Of a stretch of DNA of 64,000 nucleotides, positions 1 to 9,257 are shown one piece after another. The stretch is taken from assembly GCA_937862565.1 (NCBI GenBank), contig CALMFT010000015.1, forward strand, positions 1 through 64,000, in the 5' to 3' direction. Every line of letters starts with the position of its first letter. Within the stretch, counting starts at the first letter, position 1. The notes under the pieces were generated by a model that was not told the DNA's origin, did not search any database, and saw only the letters and a list, made by a program, of their open reading frames with translations. A program made the translations under genes and the position numbers. Source of the stretch: an uncultured bacterium (GTDB lineage: Bacteria; Patescibacteriota; Gracilibacteria; Absconditabacterales; Absconditicoccaceae).

Positions 1-345
1 GAAAAATAACTTCTCCAAACTGAGTGATACAGGAATGAAACTTCAAAAATGATAAGCTAGAAGGAGCAGGAAAAATAACTTCTCCGTCCTGAATAGCATA
101 CGAATGAAACTTCAAAAATGGTAAAATAGAAGGAGCATTAAAAAAAACCTCTCCAGACTGAACGGTATATGAATGAAACTTCAAAAATGATAAACTAGAA
201 GGAGCAGGAAAAATAACTTCTCCAAACTGAGTGATACAGGAATGAAACTTCAAAAATGATAAACTAGAAGGAGCAGGAAAAGTAACTACTTGAAGTTGAA
301 AGGTATACGAATGAAACTTCAAAAATGGTGATTTAGAGGGAGAAG
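1..345 (+). repeat. 69-bp tandem repeat (MORN coding units)
   Basis: The marker CTTCAAAAAT recurs at 41, 110, 179, 248 and 317, an exact 69-bp period. Units 1 and 4 differ at about one base over the visible length, while the others differ at many. This suggests recent unit exchange or duplication by recombination. The period is 23 codons and keeps the MORN frame open. Confidence 0.92.
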
Positions 346-395
346 TAGAAATAACTTATTCAGACTGAATGGTATGATACATTTATTTGAAATAG
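1..395 (+). CDS. MORN-repeat protein, C-terminal part (5' end outside window)
   Basis: The frame is open from the first complete codon at position 3 to TAG at 393-395, but only if TGA is read as glycine. It encodes five to six tandem MORN repeats of 23 residues, with units of the form YEGNFKNGKIEGAGKITSPDG. The invariant glycine of each EG pair is a TGA codon (GAA TGA AAC in every unit). MORN repeats form stacked beta-hairpins that mediate membrane or protein contacts; in bacteria they are often found in surface or membrane-associated proteins. The visible part carries no other domain. The protein ends shortly after the last, degenerate repeat. The start, a possible signal peptide and any partner domain lie upstream of the window. 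The next gene begins 34 bp downstream on the same strand, so co-transcription is likely. Confidence 0.85.
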
Positions 396-428
396 TTTTC
401 AGATTATTTTATTCAATTAATATCACCC

Positions 429-1202
429 ATGAAAGAATCCCTCACAAGTATGGCTAATAAAGAAGCAAAAAAGAAAGTTTTTGGAGTTGAAACAGTCGAG
501 AGTGAGACAGATCAGGGCCGATTGGAAATGACAAAAAATACATTCATTGAAAAAGCACTTACCATGGTGGGGCTCAAATCTTTAGCTGAACAACGAAAAG
601 CAAAGAGACTGAAACCTAAGCAGGAAAGTAAATCTGATAAAAAAGAGAGGACAATAGAATCCTCAGATGCACTCATCAATAAATCTGAAAAACAAACTGA
701 GATTAATACAGAAGGATTGGATGAAGAGAAAAAAGCTCTTGTAAAAAAACTTCAGAGTGCTAAACAAATTGCTAACACTACCGTGAGTATGGCGAGATTT
801 GCTGATCCTGCCGAAGCTTTTGCAAGTCTTTTCCCTGGATTGGGAGATGGAGGTGCTTCTACGAGTTTGGGAATATTTTATCATGCGCTCGGAGTAAAAG
901 TAGGGTTTGATAAAAAACAACACGCGAGTATTACCAGAATTATGCTGAAAGATTTTGCAGCAGGACTTATTCCTGTGGTGGGTGATATCGCTGATTTTCT
1001 CTACAAAGGATGTAAGAAAGTAGGAAGATTATTTGATAAACATTTCAAAAATCTGATGAAAGAAGCAGAAGGAAAACTTTCTCCTGAAATCCTTAAAAAT
1101 ATCAAAGATGATAAATCTGTCGATGCAGAAATGCTAAAAAAAGCAAAAAATGGCGAAATCAAAGATTTAGAAAAATCCATAAATAAAGAAGATATATGGT
1201 AA
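429..1202 (+). CDS. DUF4112-like membrane-associated protein
   Basis: The protein has 257 residues. Residues 1-110 are highly charged (Lys/Glu rich) and probably disordered or coiled. The C-terminal half, from about residue 118, has the layout of DUF4112 proteins: a first segment ending in FPGLGDGGASTSLG, then a second ending in AGLIPVVGDIADFLYKG. This pairing of PG(L)GD and IPVxGD motifs around amphipathic or membrane helices is typical of the family. The function of DUF4112 is unknown. No in-frame TGA is needed. ATG 429 is the first in-frame start after the MORN gene. A bidirectional terminator follows at 1273. The family call rests on the motif pattern by eye. Confidence 0.7.
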   Translation: MKESLTSMANKEAKKKVFGVETVESETDQGRLEMTKNTFIEKALTMVGLKSLAEQRKAKRLKPKQESKSDKKERTIESSDALINKSEKQTEINTEGLDEEKKALVKKLQSAKQIANTTVSMARFADPAEAFASLFPGLGDGGASTSLGIFYHALGVKVGFDKKQHASITRIMLKDFAAGLIPVVGDIADFLYKGCKKVGRLFDKHFKNLMKEAEGKLSPEILKNIKDDKSVDAEMLKKAKNGEIKDLEKSINKEDIW

Positions 1203-1272
1203 AATTAAAGAACTAGAAAAATCAGTAAAAAATACTGCTGCATCATATATATTCAGATTATTTAAAATAATA

Positions 1273-1306
1273 AAAAAACACGACCGAGAAATTGATCGTG
1301 TTTTTT
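1273..1306. terminator. Bidirectional rho-independent terminator
   Basis: A perfect 11-bp stem, AAAAAACACGA at 1273-1283 with TCGTGTTTTTT at 1296-1306, lies between two convergent genes. The A-tract and T-tract serve both strands. Confidence 0.88.
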
Positions 1307-1329
1307 GTATTATTGAATTCTTGTGAAGA

Positions 1330-2922
1330 TTATCTACCTCTTCCACCTGAGCTTCTTCCGCCACCAAAGCTTGATCTTGACTTGAAGTTTCCGTTGTCGT
1401 TAGCTCTTCCATTGCCACCACGTCCACCTCCGCTTCCACTTCTTGCAGGACGATCTCCTGAAGGCGCAAAGCTAGATCTGTTTTCAAAGCTACTTCTTCT
1501 TTCTGATGAATTGCTCTTATACCATTTTTGTTCTCCTCCATCATTTCCTCTTGGGTTGTAGTTTGATGAACCGAGTTCTCCTCCGCCTCTTTGGCTAGCA
1601 GATGTTCTTCCACTCATTGATTCTCTTCTTTCACCACCTCTATCAGATCCACCAGAGCTTCTTCCTCCGCCAAATCCTCCTGAGCTTCTACCACCTCCAA
1701 ATCAACCTCTTCCACCACCTGATCTACCTCCACCAGATCTGCTTCCGCTTCCATATCTACTACCAAAGCTTCTTCCACTCATATTGTTTTGTGGAGCTCT
1801 TTCCATTTCATTACCATGGATATCTACTTCTTTAATTACGATTTTATTTCTTTTTTCGATTGAGTAGATGTATTTCATTTCTTCTCTTGTAGTAAGAGTG
1901 ATAGCTTTACCTTCAGCTCCAGCTCTTCCCGTACGCCCAATTCTATGAACATAAGATTCTGGATCTTGAGGAACATCTCGATTGATAACCAGATCAATAT
2001 TGTTGAGATTGAGCCCACGACTTGCTACATCAGTTGCCACGAGGATTTTAGCTTTATCTTCCTTGAAGGCTCTGATGGTATTGTTTCTATCTCTTTGTCT
2101 GATATCACCATGGATGGCGAATACCTTGTGACCAAGATCGCTGAGTTGATCTACAAGATCGTCTGTACCAAGCTTAGTTTGTGTAAAGATAAGAACTTTT
2201 TGATCTTTATGTTCTTCTAGGTAAGTACTGAGCACTTCTCCTTTTTGATCCCAAGGAATCTTGATAAACATGTGGTTAATATTTTCAGATACAGCTTCTT
2301 TAGCAATAACGATATGATGATATTCAGATCATATATATCTATCCAACATACCTTTCAATTCATTAGTTACTGTAGCACTAAATGACATAAGTTGTTTCAT
2401 GTTCGTACACTGTTCCCAGATAAACTCAACATCTTCACTAAATCCCATATCCAACATTCTATCTGCTTCATCTAGAACAAGATAGGCTACATTGTGAAGT
2501 TTGAGAAAACCTCTTTGGATCATGTCAATTGCTCTACCTGGAGTAGCGATAACTACTTGAGCTCCTTGTTGAATTTTTTCTTTTTGTCTGAAGATATTGG
2601 AACCTCCATAGGCTACACAAGTCTTGAGACCGATTGTTCCTCGACTCATCTTGTAAAATTCTTCTTCAGTCTGTACTGCCAACTCTCTTGTAGGACAGAG
2701 TACGAGTGCCTGTACTGTCTTCTTACTTGGATCAATTGCATTGAGAAGAGGAATAACAAAGGCTGCAGTTTTACCTGTTCCTGTTTGAGATTGACCTACG
2801 ATGTGTTGTCCAGAGATGAAGTTTGTGATTGTTTCTTCTTGGATAGGCGTTGCTGTTTCATATCAAATTTTTTGGATCGCTGATAATAACGATGGCTTAA
2901 GGTTCATTTCACTAAATAACAT
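1330..2922 (-). CDS. DEAD-box ATP-dependent RNA helicase with RGG-rich tail
   Basis: The gene encodes 530 residues in one frame once TGA is read as Gly (for example in the Q-motif context KIGYETATPIQ and after LDRYI). Domains in order: Q motif near residues 18-28; Walker A SQTGTGKT near 45; PTREL; TPGR; motif II VLDEADRML near 155; SAT motif; helicase C domain with TDVASRGL and HRIGRTGR. A tail of about 150 residues is rich in GGGRSSGG and RGG units, as in RhlE/DeaD/CsdA-type helicases that unwind structured RNA in ribosome assembly and mRNA decay. The RGG tail probably gives non-specific RNA binding. ATG at 2920-2922 (MLFSEMNL) fits the family start; a second ATG lies five codons on. The exact subfamily (RhlE or DeaD) is not resolved. 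Confidence 0.95.
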
Positions 2923-3451
2923 GTGGAAAAAATTGTAAAATTAAAAAAAATAATGCAAAGAAAACAAGATAAGAAACTCCATTAGTTATTACGGAGCACA
3001 AAAAAACCGCTGATTTCTTTTGTCACTAAAAGTATTCTATCAATGGTTGGTATGCTTTAGATCGCTAAAGCTTGATGTGTTAAAGGTTGGAAAATTGTAT
3101 GAAAATATGGTGATGATCATCCTCGCAAAACAGATTATTTTGAAGGCTTCTTTCGATACTGTTACACAATTTGACAACATTGAACTCAAATGAGAACTAT
3201 TGACAGAATTGGACTTATAGTAATTATTATAATCTGAATTACTAGGAGAAATTATAAAATCTTCTCTTATATATTTCAGTTTTTTTCTTATTCGTAATCA
3301 TTACATCATTGATACGTGCTTATCTACTGGACTTCAAAGATATTACAAGAGTAATTTGACACTTTTGTCAAGTGGTACAGATGCACTACTCTTGTATTTC
3401 AAAATGGATTGTTTACAAATCCACTGTGTTTTAATCTATTATTACTATTCA
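2923..3451. other. Long intergenic region between helicase and recA
   Basis: This 529-bp divergent intergenic region holds the helicase and recA promoters. One TCAGATTAT-family 9-mer lies at 3229-3237, directly overlapping a TATAAT. A short hairpin, CTTTAG-ATCG-CTAAAG, lies near 3055-3070. There is an inverted repeat at 3356-3371. An open stretch without a start codon runs at about 3061-3300. I see no convincing gene. Confidence 0.5.
3356..3371. promoter_or_regulatory. Inverted repeat upstream of recA
   Basis: TTGACA at 3356-3361 and TGTCAA at 3366-3371 are separated by CTTT, giving a perfect 6-4-6 palindrome about 80 bp before the recA start. It could be a repressor operator of the LexA type, but the motif does not match a lexA box known to me and no lexA gene is in the window. 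TTGACA could also be a -35 element, but no good -10 follows at 17 bp. Confidence 0.3.
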
Positions 3452-4525
3452 ATGTCTAAAAACGTAAATCCTAAAATTTCAGAAGCTCTCAAGGCAATCA
3501 AAAAACAATTCGGTGATGAATCTGTAATGGTAATGTGAGAAGGAATAACAAAAAATGTAATTACTCGTCATTCAGGAGCATATTCTTTGGATCTTATATT
3601 GTGAGGAGGATACCCAGAAGGAAGAGCAGTAGAAATCTATGGCCCAGAATCATCTGGTAAGACTACAATCTGTCTTTTGGCTATGGCTGCCATTCAATCA
3701 GAAGGGTGAGTGTGCGCATTTATTGATGCAGAACACGCTTTCGATCCACAGTATGCAAGAAAACTATGAGTAGATGTTGATAATCTTATCTTGTCTCAAC
3801 CTGATTATGGAGAGCAAGCATTGAGTATTGTAGAAGAATTAGCAAAAACTGGAGAAATAAATCTTATTGTAATAGATAGTGTAGCTGCTTTGGTACCTAA
3901 AGCTGAAGTAGAAGGTGAAATGGGAGCAAGTCATATGGGTCTTCAAGCACGTATGATGTCTCAAGGACTTAGAAAATTGACACCTATCTTGAGTAAGACA
4001 GGAACTACGGTAGTATTCATCAATCAGTTACGTATGAAAATTGGAGTAATGTTTGGTAATCCTGAAGTTACGACTGGAGGAAATGCCTTAAAATTTTACG
4101 CTTCTCAAAGACTTGAAATCAGAAAAGGAGATAAAATTGAATCAAATAAAGAACAGATTGGGTATTATGCAAAGATTAAAATTGTAAAAAATAAAATATT
4201 CCCTCCGTTTAAAGCTACGCAAGTACCTTTTATATTCAATGAGTGAGTGGATATGATAGCAGACGTATTGGATACGGCGGTTATACTTCAGCTTGTAGAA
4301 AAAAATGGTGCTTTCTATGCTCTTGATGGTCAAAAATTCCAAGGTAAAGAAAGAACATGTGCATATCTTACTGCAACTCCTAAGACCTTTGAAGAACTCA
4401 AAGCAAAGATCAAAATTGCAATCGAAGATGTAAGATCTGGTAAAAAAGAAATTGATCTCGAAGTTGCTAAGTCTTCAGTTGAAGAGGAAGTAAGTGAAAT
4501 TGACGCGATAGCGAATGAACTATAG
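3452..4525 (+). CDS. recA: Recombinase RecA
   Basis: The gene encodes 357 residues, the usual RecA length, joined across five in-frame TGA codons at 3536, 3602, 3707, 3767 and 4244. Each replaces a conserved glycine: the last Gly of SVMVMG, the first Gly of LILGGGYP, then SEGG, ARKLGVD and NEGVD. Walker A is GPESSGKT, followed by [20 protein letters not shown], the Walker B strand [15 protein letters not shown], the L2 loop region and [12 protein letters not shown]. RecA forms ATP-dependent filaments on single-stranded DNA for homologous recombination and for integration of incoming DNA. ATG 3452 ([16 protein letters not shown]) gives the standard N-terminus. No Shine-Dalgarno sequence precedes it. 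A terminator follows at 4572. Confidence 0.99.
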
Positions 4526-4571
4526 AATAATAAAAAATTTTTAAAAATCTTGATTTCCACTATACAAATAT

Positions 4572-4603
4572 AAAAGAGAGCTTGAGAAAGCCTCTCTTTT
4601 TTT
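4572..4603 (+). terminator. Rho-independent terminator after recA
   Basis: AAAAGAGAG at 4572-4580 pairs with CTCTCTTTT at 4592-4600 and is followed by more T residues. It lies between recA and the next gene. Confidence 0.8.
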
Positions 4604-4616
4604 TATTGATTTAGAT

Positions 4617-4949
4617 ATGCAGAATGTAAGTCCGACCAACAGATTGAAAGTAATGAATGAACTTTTGGAAACTCGTGAAAAAAGTGGTGAGGATATAAAT
4701 TATTATCTTGATAACTATAAATTATCAAAATATGCTATAGCACACCAAAGTTTACAAGAGGGTTTATCAGGTAATTGCAATAAAGCACATTGGGCAGAGT
4801 TACTTAGGAAAAAGAAAGAATTACTCGCAGATAATATGAAATATCTCCACTTTCAAATGAATCAAGTAAATACCTATATCGATCAACTAACAAAACTATT
4901 TACTCGTAATGAAAACTATGACTGACATGAAGAAGAATACGAACTATAA
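4617..4949 (+). CDS. Hypothetical 110-residue protein
   Basis: The reading frame passes through one TGA at 4923-4925 and ends at TAA 4947-4949 (tail GHEEEYEL). The protein is hydrophilic and mostly helical, rich in Lys, Glu and Asn, with no signal peptide or membrane segment. I do not recognise a family. It overlaps the start of the downstream DsbB-like gene by about 40 bp, in a different frame, which suggests translational coupling. The start ATG 4617 lies just after the recA terminator. Confidence 0.6.
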
Positions 4950-5406
4950 AATAATTATACTACTACAATCACGGATAGCAACGCTCGGATCATTGTATTT
5001 GGGATGGTTTGGAGACCCTGTAGCAAACTTTCAATCAGGAGATTTGTTCAATATTTACCTAGGATTTAGCCCTTGTGAAATGTGTTGGTTTGCAAGAATA
5101 TTGATGTATCCTATCTTATTATTGATTGCTATTAGTTTCCTCAATAACGATAAGAAAGTAGTAGACTATGTTATCACACTTTCAGGAATTGGAATGGTAC
5201 TTGAAGCATACCAATATTATATTCAGATGATGACACGCGCGAATGTTATTACAACAACTATTTGTGGGACAGATGGAATTAGTTGCTCTGCTGCAGATAT
5301 TATTTATGGTGGATTTGTTACTATACCATTCTTATGTTTGGTGGCATTTATTGTAATATTTATTACTTCTTGGTTTTGGAAGAAGAGTAATAAGAGATCA
5401 GATTAA
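4909..5406 (+). CDS. dsbB: DsbB/BdbC-like disulfide bond formation membrane protein
   Basis: The protein has 165 residues with four predicted membrane helices. The first periplasmic-type pair is CEMC (Cys56-Cys59, in FSPCEMCWFARI). The second pair is Cys119 and Cys126, in a loop between helices 3 and 4. This matches DsbB/BdbC, which passes electrons from a thioredoxin-like oxidase to quinone and so drives disulfide formation outside the membrane. The window also encodes cysteine-rich secreted proteins, notably the giant at 24810, which could be substrates; this is an inference. No DsbA partner is visible nearby. Starts at 4909, 4918 and 4927 are all possible. The gene is followed by the terminator at 5434. 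Confidence 0.85.
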   Translation: MKTMTDMKKNTNYKIIILLQSRIATLGSLYLGWFGDPVANFQSGDLFNIYLGFSPCEMCWFARILMYPILLLIAISFLNNDKKVVDYVITLSGIGMVLEAYQYYIQMMTRANVITTTICGTDGISCSAADIIYGGFVTIPFLCLVAFIVIFITSWFWKKSNKRSD

Positions 5407-5433
5407 TTAAATTTCATTATTCACCACTAAAAT

Positions 5434-5463
5434 AAAAAAACTCCCAAGATTGGGAGTTTTTTT
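5434..5463. terminator. Bidirectional rho-independent terminator
   Basis: A-tract plus CTCCCA at 5434-5446 pairs with TGGGAG plus T-tract at 5451-5463, with loop AGAT. It separates the convergent dsbB and hsp20 genes. Confidence 0.9.
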
Positions 5464-5495
5464 GAATATATATTTTTTAATATTGAAATGTTTAT

Positions 5496-5831
5496 TTAAT
5501 CTTCGATTTCGATAGCAACTCTATCAGGAGTGATAATTTTTGGTACGATAATCATCAGAATATTATCCTGAGTTATCTTACTATGAATTCTATCAAGATA
5601 GATTCCTGCAGGAAGATCAATGCTTTGAGTAAATTCTCCCCAATAACAATCTCCTTTAACTGAGAGAAGGTCATCTTTTAGTTTTGGAATATTTCTTTCT
5701 CATTTGAGAATAAGCTTATAATCATCCATAGCGATGTTGAGTGAAGATTTATCTACTCAAGCAAGAGGAATGATAATCACTAACTCTTTAGTAGATTCAT
5801 AAATATCCATAGGAATATCAATCTTTGACAT
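5496..5831 (-). CDS. Hsp20/alpha-crystallin family small heat-shock protein
   Basis: The protein has 111 residues and includes two TGA-encoded glycines, residue 25 (PLAGVDK) and residue 44 (LKGER). These match the alpha-crystallin domain pattern: a first strand set ending in PLAGVDKSSLNI, then YKLILKGER, then GEFTQSIDLPAGIYLDRI and DNILMIIVPK. Small heat-shock proteins form oligomers that hold unfolding proteins in a refoldable state. The N-terminal extension is very short and the usual C-terminal I-x-I anchor is replaced by VAIEIED. Without the glycine reading the gene falls into fragments too short to notice. It is the first gene of a long minus-strand block and its start lies 32 bp from the end of the RseP-like gene. 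Confidence 0.8.
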
Positions 5832-5862
5832 AAGAAAATAAGAATAAGTGATTTAAATTATA

Positions 5863-7053
5863 TTAGAATAATCCTCGTATTTTGCTCAAATCTTTGAACA
5901 AAATCAATACTCCCGCGCCCATCATGAGAACAAAGAAGATGATGTTGATGATGTTTTCAATGGCGAAGTACCTCTCACCCTTGAGTCTAAATATTTTCTG
6001 AATAATAACTCCAAGTAGTCTTCCTCCATCGAGTGCTGGTATTGGGAGTACATTGAATATAGCTAACGAAAGCGATATCATTGCTCCAAAAATGAGAAAT
6101 TGCATTCGACCACCAGACTCATAGATAAGTTCACCAATTTTCACAGCTCACGCTGGTCCAGTCAGATTATTTGTTTGTGCTTTAATCTTTTCTCCATTAA
6201 AACTGAGTAATGATCAGAATAATTTACCCAGAGTATTGAGGCTAAGTCTTGATTGACCTATAAGTTCTTGCCAAGCAAACTTCAACGAATCACCAAGACC
6301 ATATTTGTAAGGTTTTACTTGAATATTATTAGCACTATCCATTACTATTCATAACATGCAATTATCTTCTGGACAAGTTATTGTCTGACTTTGTACTAAA
6401 CTTGACCCAGTTGATTGGTATTGAACTGTGAAAGTCTGTCAGACAAGAGCTTTAAGTTGTCTATTGATGATTATAGTGTTTGTTTTTTCGTCTTTGATAG
6501 AAATCAATTCATCACCAGATTTGATGCCAGCTTTTGAAGCGAGACTATCAGGAAGAACTTCCTGAATTTTTACCGTTTGCTCAGATAATTCTCCGCTTAT
6601 TTGATTATTTGCAATAAGCTGATCAAAGGTAGTAATATATTTAGTTTGAAATTGTTCTACTGTCGCATTTGATGGTAAGATACTGATAGGTTTACTTCCA
6701 TGAAAGAATCCGAAAGCAAACAAGAGATAGGCAGCCAAGAAATTCATAATAACACCTCCACACAAGATGATTACCTTTCTCCAGAATGGAGCCATGATAA
6801 AACTATCAGGAGCATTAAAAGTTCCTTCATCTTTGGGATCTTCACCCTTAAGTCTCACAAAACCACCGAGTGGGATAAGATTTATTGTGTATTCAGTTCC
6901 GCTTTTGTCTTTATAAAGCGTAAACAACTTGGGAGGTATACCGATACCAAATTCCAGAACCTGTACTCCAGATTTTTTAGCAGCCCAAAAATGACCTAAT
7001 TCATGTATGATTACAAGAACCATAAAAAGTACTATTCATGCTACTATTAACAT
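5863..7053 (-). CDS. rseP: RseP-type site-2 protease (M50 metalloprotease)
   Basis: The 396-residue membrane protein is joined across several TGA codons. The zinc motif HExxH is IHELGHFWAA at residues 17-21, in the first helix after MLIVAGIVLF. Next come NLIPLGGFVRLKGED, a second membrane helix, a PDZ-like domain (VLPDSLASKAGIKSGDELISI), the NLTGPAGAV segment, and the second zinc motif LPIPALDGGRLLG near residue 340. Length and order match RseP/RasP, which cuts membrane-bound anti-sigma factors or signal-peptide remnants inside the membrane. No anti-sigma factor is adjacent, so the substrate is unknown. ATG 7051-7053 gives the family-typical N-terminus; a later ATG would remove half of the first helix. 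Confidence 0.95.
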
Positions 7054-7081
7054 ATTTGAAAATTCTGATTATAAGTAAAAA

Positions 7082-7687
7082 TTATTTAGTATAGTATGAT
7101 CTAATTTGGAATAACATATACATACCAATCACGAGTGAAAGTATTGCAGAGACGATGTCTCCAGAAATGATAGTACTTACTACTGAAATTAATTGAGCAT
7201 AAAATAATAGATTCCATCCTTGTTTTCTTCTGGCAAACAGACCAGTGATAGCGAGTGCTTCGATGATAAGAACAATTGCGCTTATGATGCTCGTAACATA
7301 AAACATAGTTCTACCTGCATAATAATAATTCATTGATCCCCAACCACCAAAATATCCACCTAAGCCGATTAAAGCTAATACTAGTGGCACCAATAAAATG
7401 ATCATGACGATAACTAAATATGGAGCTATCTTCACCATAAAATCCTTTAAACCAACTGGTAATTGGAAAGGAGCTTTTGTAACGAGGTATTCTACTCCAA
7501 AAGACTCTAATTGCCCCAAGAATGGAAAAGGATGTTTATTTCCAAAATTTTTGAATTTTTCTTTAGTTTCTTCTACTTTTTCTCTTCCTTCTTCCATTTT
7601 TTCTTTAACATTGTGCATTGTATGATCTACTTTAGTATTTGCATCTTGATGCTCTGTATGAGAAGCGTGAGTTTTTTCTTTTTCCAT
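7082..7687 (-). CDS. Hypothetical membrane protein, about four helices
   Basis: The protein has 201 residues. Residues 1-50 are very hydrophilic, with a His-rich start and a coiled Glu/Lys stretch (KEKMEEGREKVEETKEKF). Then come hydrophobic segments near 85-110, 120-150, 155-180 and 180-195, and the end IRSYYTK. No family is recognised with confidence. It sits 28 bp upstream of the RseP-like gene on the same strand, so the two may be co-transcribed. No TGA codon interrupts it. The cytoplasmic tail may serve in membrane-protein assembly, but nothing in the sequence shows this. Confidence 0.65.
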   Translation of the reverse strand: MEKEKTHASHTEHQDANTKVDHTMHNVKEKMEEGREKVEETKEKFKNFGNKHPFPFLGQLESFGVEYLVTKAPFQLPVGLKDFMVKIAPYLVIVMIILLVPLVLALIGLGGYFGGWGSMNYYYAGRTMFYVTSIISAIVLIIEALAITGLFARRKQGWNLLFYAQLISVVSTIISGDIVSAILSLVIGMYMLFQIRSYYTK

Positions 7688-7830
7688 AGTGAGTATAATA
7701 AAATAAGATAAATAATAATTTTTAATATTCTGAATATTGATTATTTTTTATATAACAAGCTCAAATTCTTTTGAAAAGAATATTTATTGAATTAGTGTTT
7801 GCAAACATATTTAACTTTAGTTGTTCTTCT

Positions 7831-8208
7831 TTAAGCTTTATTGTGGGGGTTGTCATGTAGTTTTTCAACTTTTTTCTGAAGCACGTTTTTCCCCTTATCA
7901 AATAATGCTGTGATCACCTGTATAATTCATTTTTCTGGTGTATCTTCGTCTATATCAACTGTAAAATCATCCAATATACCTGGGAACTTAAAATTGAAAC
8001 TCCCGATGTAGTCATCCGTACCTTTTTTTTCTAGATAAACTTTTAAAATAATAGACTCATCTGTCTTGCTCAATACCGTTTTTAAATAACTATCAATTTT
8101 TCAGAATCCATGCTCAACATATTCTACAATACTGCTTTTTGTGGGTTCATCGATATTTTTGATATCCCAAATAATCTGTATACGATCTAGAACGTTAACG
8201 TTGTTCAT
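7831..8208 (-). CDS. Small protein, possibly S30AE/HPF-like
   Basis: The protein has 125 residues and includes two TGA-encoded glycines (HGFGKID and PEKGIIQ). The secondary-structure pattern by eye is beta-helix-beta-beta-beta-helix: a helix around SSIVEYVEHGFGKIDSYLKTVL, strands around SIILKVYLEKKG and YIGSFNFKFPG, and a long helix GIIQVITALFDKGKNVLQKKVEKL. This resembles the hibernation-promoting factor / RaiA fold, which binds the 30S decoding centre in resting cells. The motif match is weak and the family call is tentative. TAA is at 7831-7833. The neighbours are membrane-protein genes on the same strand. Confidence 0.5.
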
Positions 8209-8262
8209 AAAATTATAGATTACAAAGATAAAAATAGTCTCATATGTCGGTTATTTGAACCG

Positions 8263-8985
8263 TTAATTTATTTCTTCTACGTCACTGCTGCTGCTCGGTA
8301 ATATAGTGTTATTAGTGTCTAGAGACGGTTCAATTATATTTGTATTGGCCGTGTCATCAAGAGAAACTTCGTCTAATTTGCTAGTTCATTTTGGATCCCA
8401 GAACATCCAGAATATAAGCCCTATTCACACTATTACCAATAAACCTATGAAAACATTATTTTTTATCTCCTCCTTTTTCAATGATCAATTCATATTATCA
8501 AGTCTATTCTGTAATTCTTTCTTTTGAGTTAGTAATTGTTCTTTTTCGTTGTGATGATCTGGAAGTGCGATCATACTTTGAAGTTTGCTTTCCATTTCTC
8601 CCAATTTTTTTTGTAATCCGAAAATAAGAGAATTTTTTTCTTCCAATAGATTATCTTTATTTTCCAACATTGTAGCAAACTTATTGAATTTGTCATCCAT
8701 CATTTTATCAAATTGTTCAGCACCCAAAGATAAAGATGTGTTGTTTGAACCTGGTCCATATGATGATTGATAATCGCCTCAGCTTATAATATCTACCGTA
8801 TTAAATTCAATATCGTCTCATTCTTTTTTTAACAAAAGAACTTCTTCTTGTGCTAACATTACTTTATTTCAACTTTTTCTGCTACTTAATTTATCACTAG
8901 CCAAATATCTGTCTATTGTTCTTGTACTTACACCTAAAAGTTGAGATGCTGCTTCCTTGCTGATATTATAAATTAAATCCGTCAT
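8263..8985 (-). CDS. Helix-turn-helix protein with coiled coil and membrane anchor
   Basis: The 240-residue protein is joined across six TGA codons. Residues 1-40 form a DNA-binding-like helix-turn-helix of the excisionase/MerR N-terminal kind (ISKEAASQLLGVSTRTIDRYL). A linker follows, then a long coiled coil at about 85-165 (Lys/Glu/Leu heptads), one membrane helix near residues 175-195 (VFIGLLVIVGIGLIFWMFW), and an acidic, Ser/Thr/Asn-rich tail of about 45 residues. The layout suggests a regulator tethered to the membrane with its HTH in the cytoplasm and its tail outside. Its start overlaps the stop of the next upstream gene (8966-9208) by 20 bp, so the two are probably translationally coupled. 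The DNA target is unknown. Confidence 0.75.
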
Positions 8986-9208
8986 TTTGGTCTGAATAAT
9001 TACTAAATAATCCTCTAATCCCAAGCGTGAAACATATTCCGCATAGGGCAGAGATAATTGATGATACTACTACGAATGTACTTAAGTCTATTCCTCTGCT
9101 TTTTGATAAGAACGGAACTGGAGTCTGAGCCCAAATCAATGACTGGAAAAAGATTATAAGAATAACTATAGCACAAATACTTCCTATAAAAAGATATACA
9201 TATTTCAT
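8966..9208 (-). CDS. Small two-helix membrane protein
   Basis: The protein has 80 residues. A first helix spans residues 3-25 (YLFIGSICAIVILIIFFQ), a loop contains PVPFLSKSRGIDL, and a second helix spans 45-68 (FVVVSSIISALCGICFTLG). The short cytoplasmic tail is SNYSDQNDGFNL. No family is recognised. Its 3' end overlaps the start of the membrane-anchored HTH gene by 20 bp, so it may modulate that protein. Confidence 0.65.
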   Translation of the reverse strand: MKYVYLFIGSICAIVILIIFFQSLIWAQTPVPFLSKSRGIDLSTFVVVSSIISALCGICFTLGIRGLFSNYSDQNDGFNL

Positions 9209-9257
9209 GTCTTGTATTTTTAATAGTAAAAACTGACCGGTTATGAAGCCATTATTT

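Noticed and set aside
1-395. CRISPR array from the regular 69-bp repeat
   Set aside because: Whole 69-bp units repeat without unique spacers, and the period keeps a MORN reading frame.
1167-1613. Glu-rich reading frame overlapping the helicase tail, and a Pro/Leu-rich one on the plus strand
   Set aside because: Both are shadows of the RGG-coding, GC-biased tail of the helicase, which has clear family motifs in its own frame.
3061-3300. Possible small gene before recA (frame open when TGA is Gly, content like GDDHPRKTDYFEGFF)
   Set aside because: There is no start codon at a suitable place, TAG precedes it, and no family pattern is recognised; it may be chance or a decayed gene.
3452-4525. 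TGA as selenocysteine or tryptophan
   Set aside because: TGA falls on conserved glycines in many unrelated families and never on Cys or Trp sites; no SECIS-like dependence would explain its use in dozens of genes.
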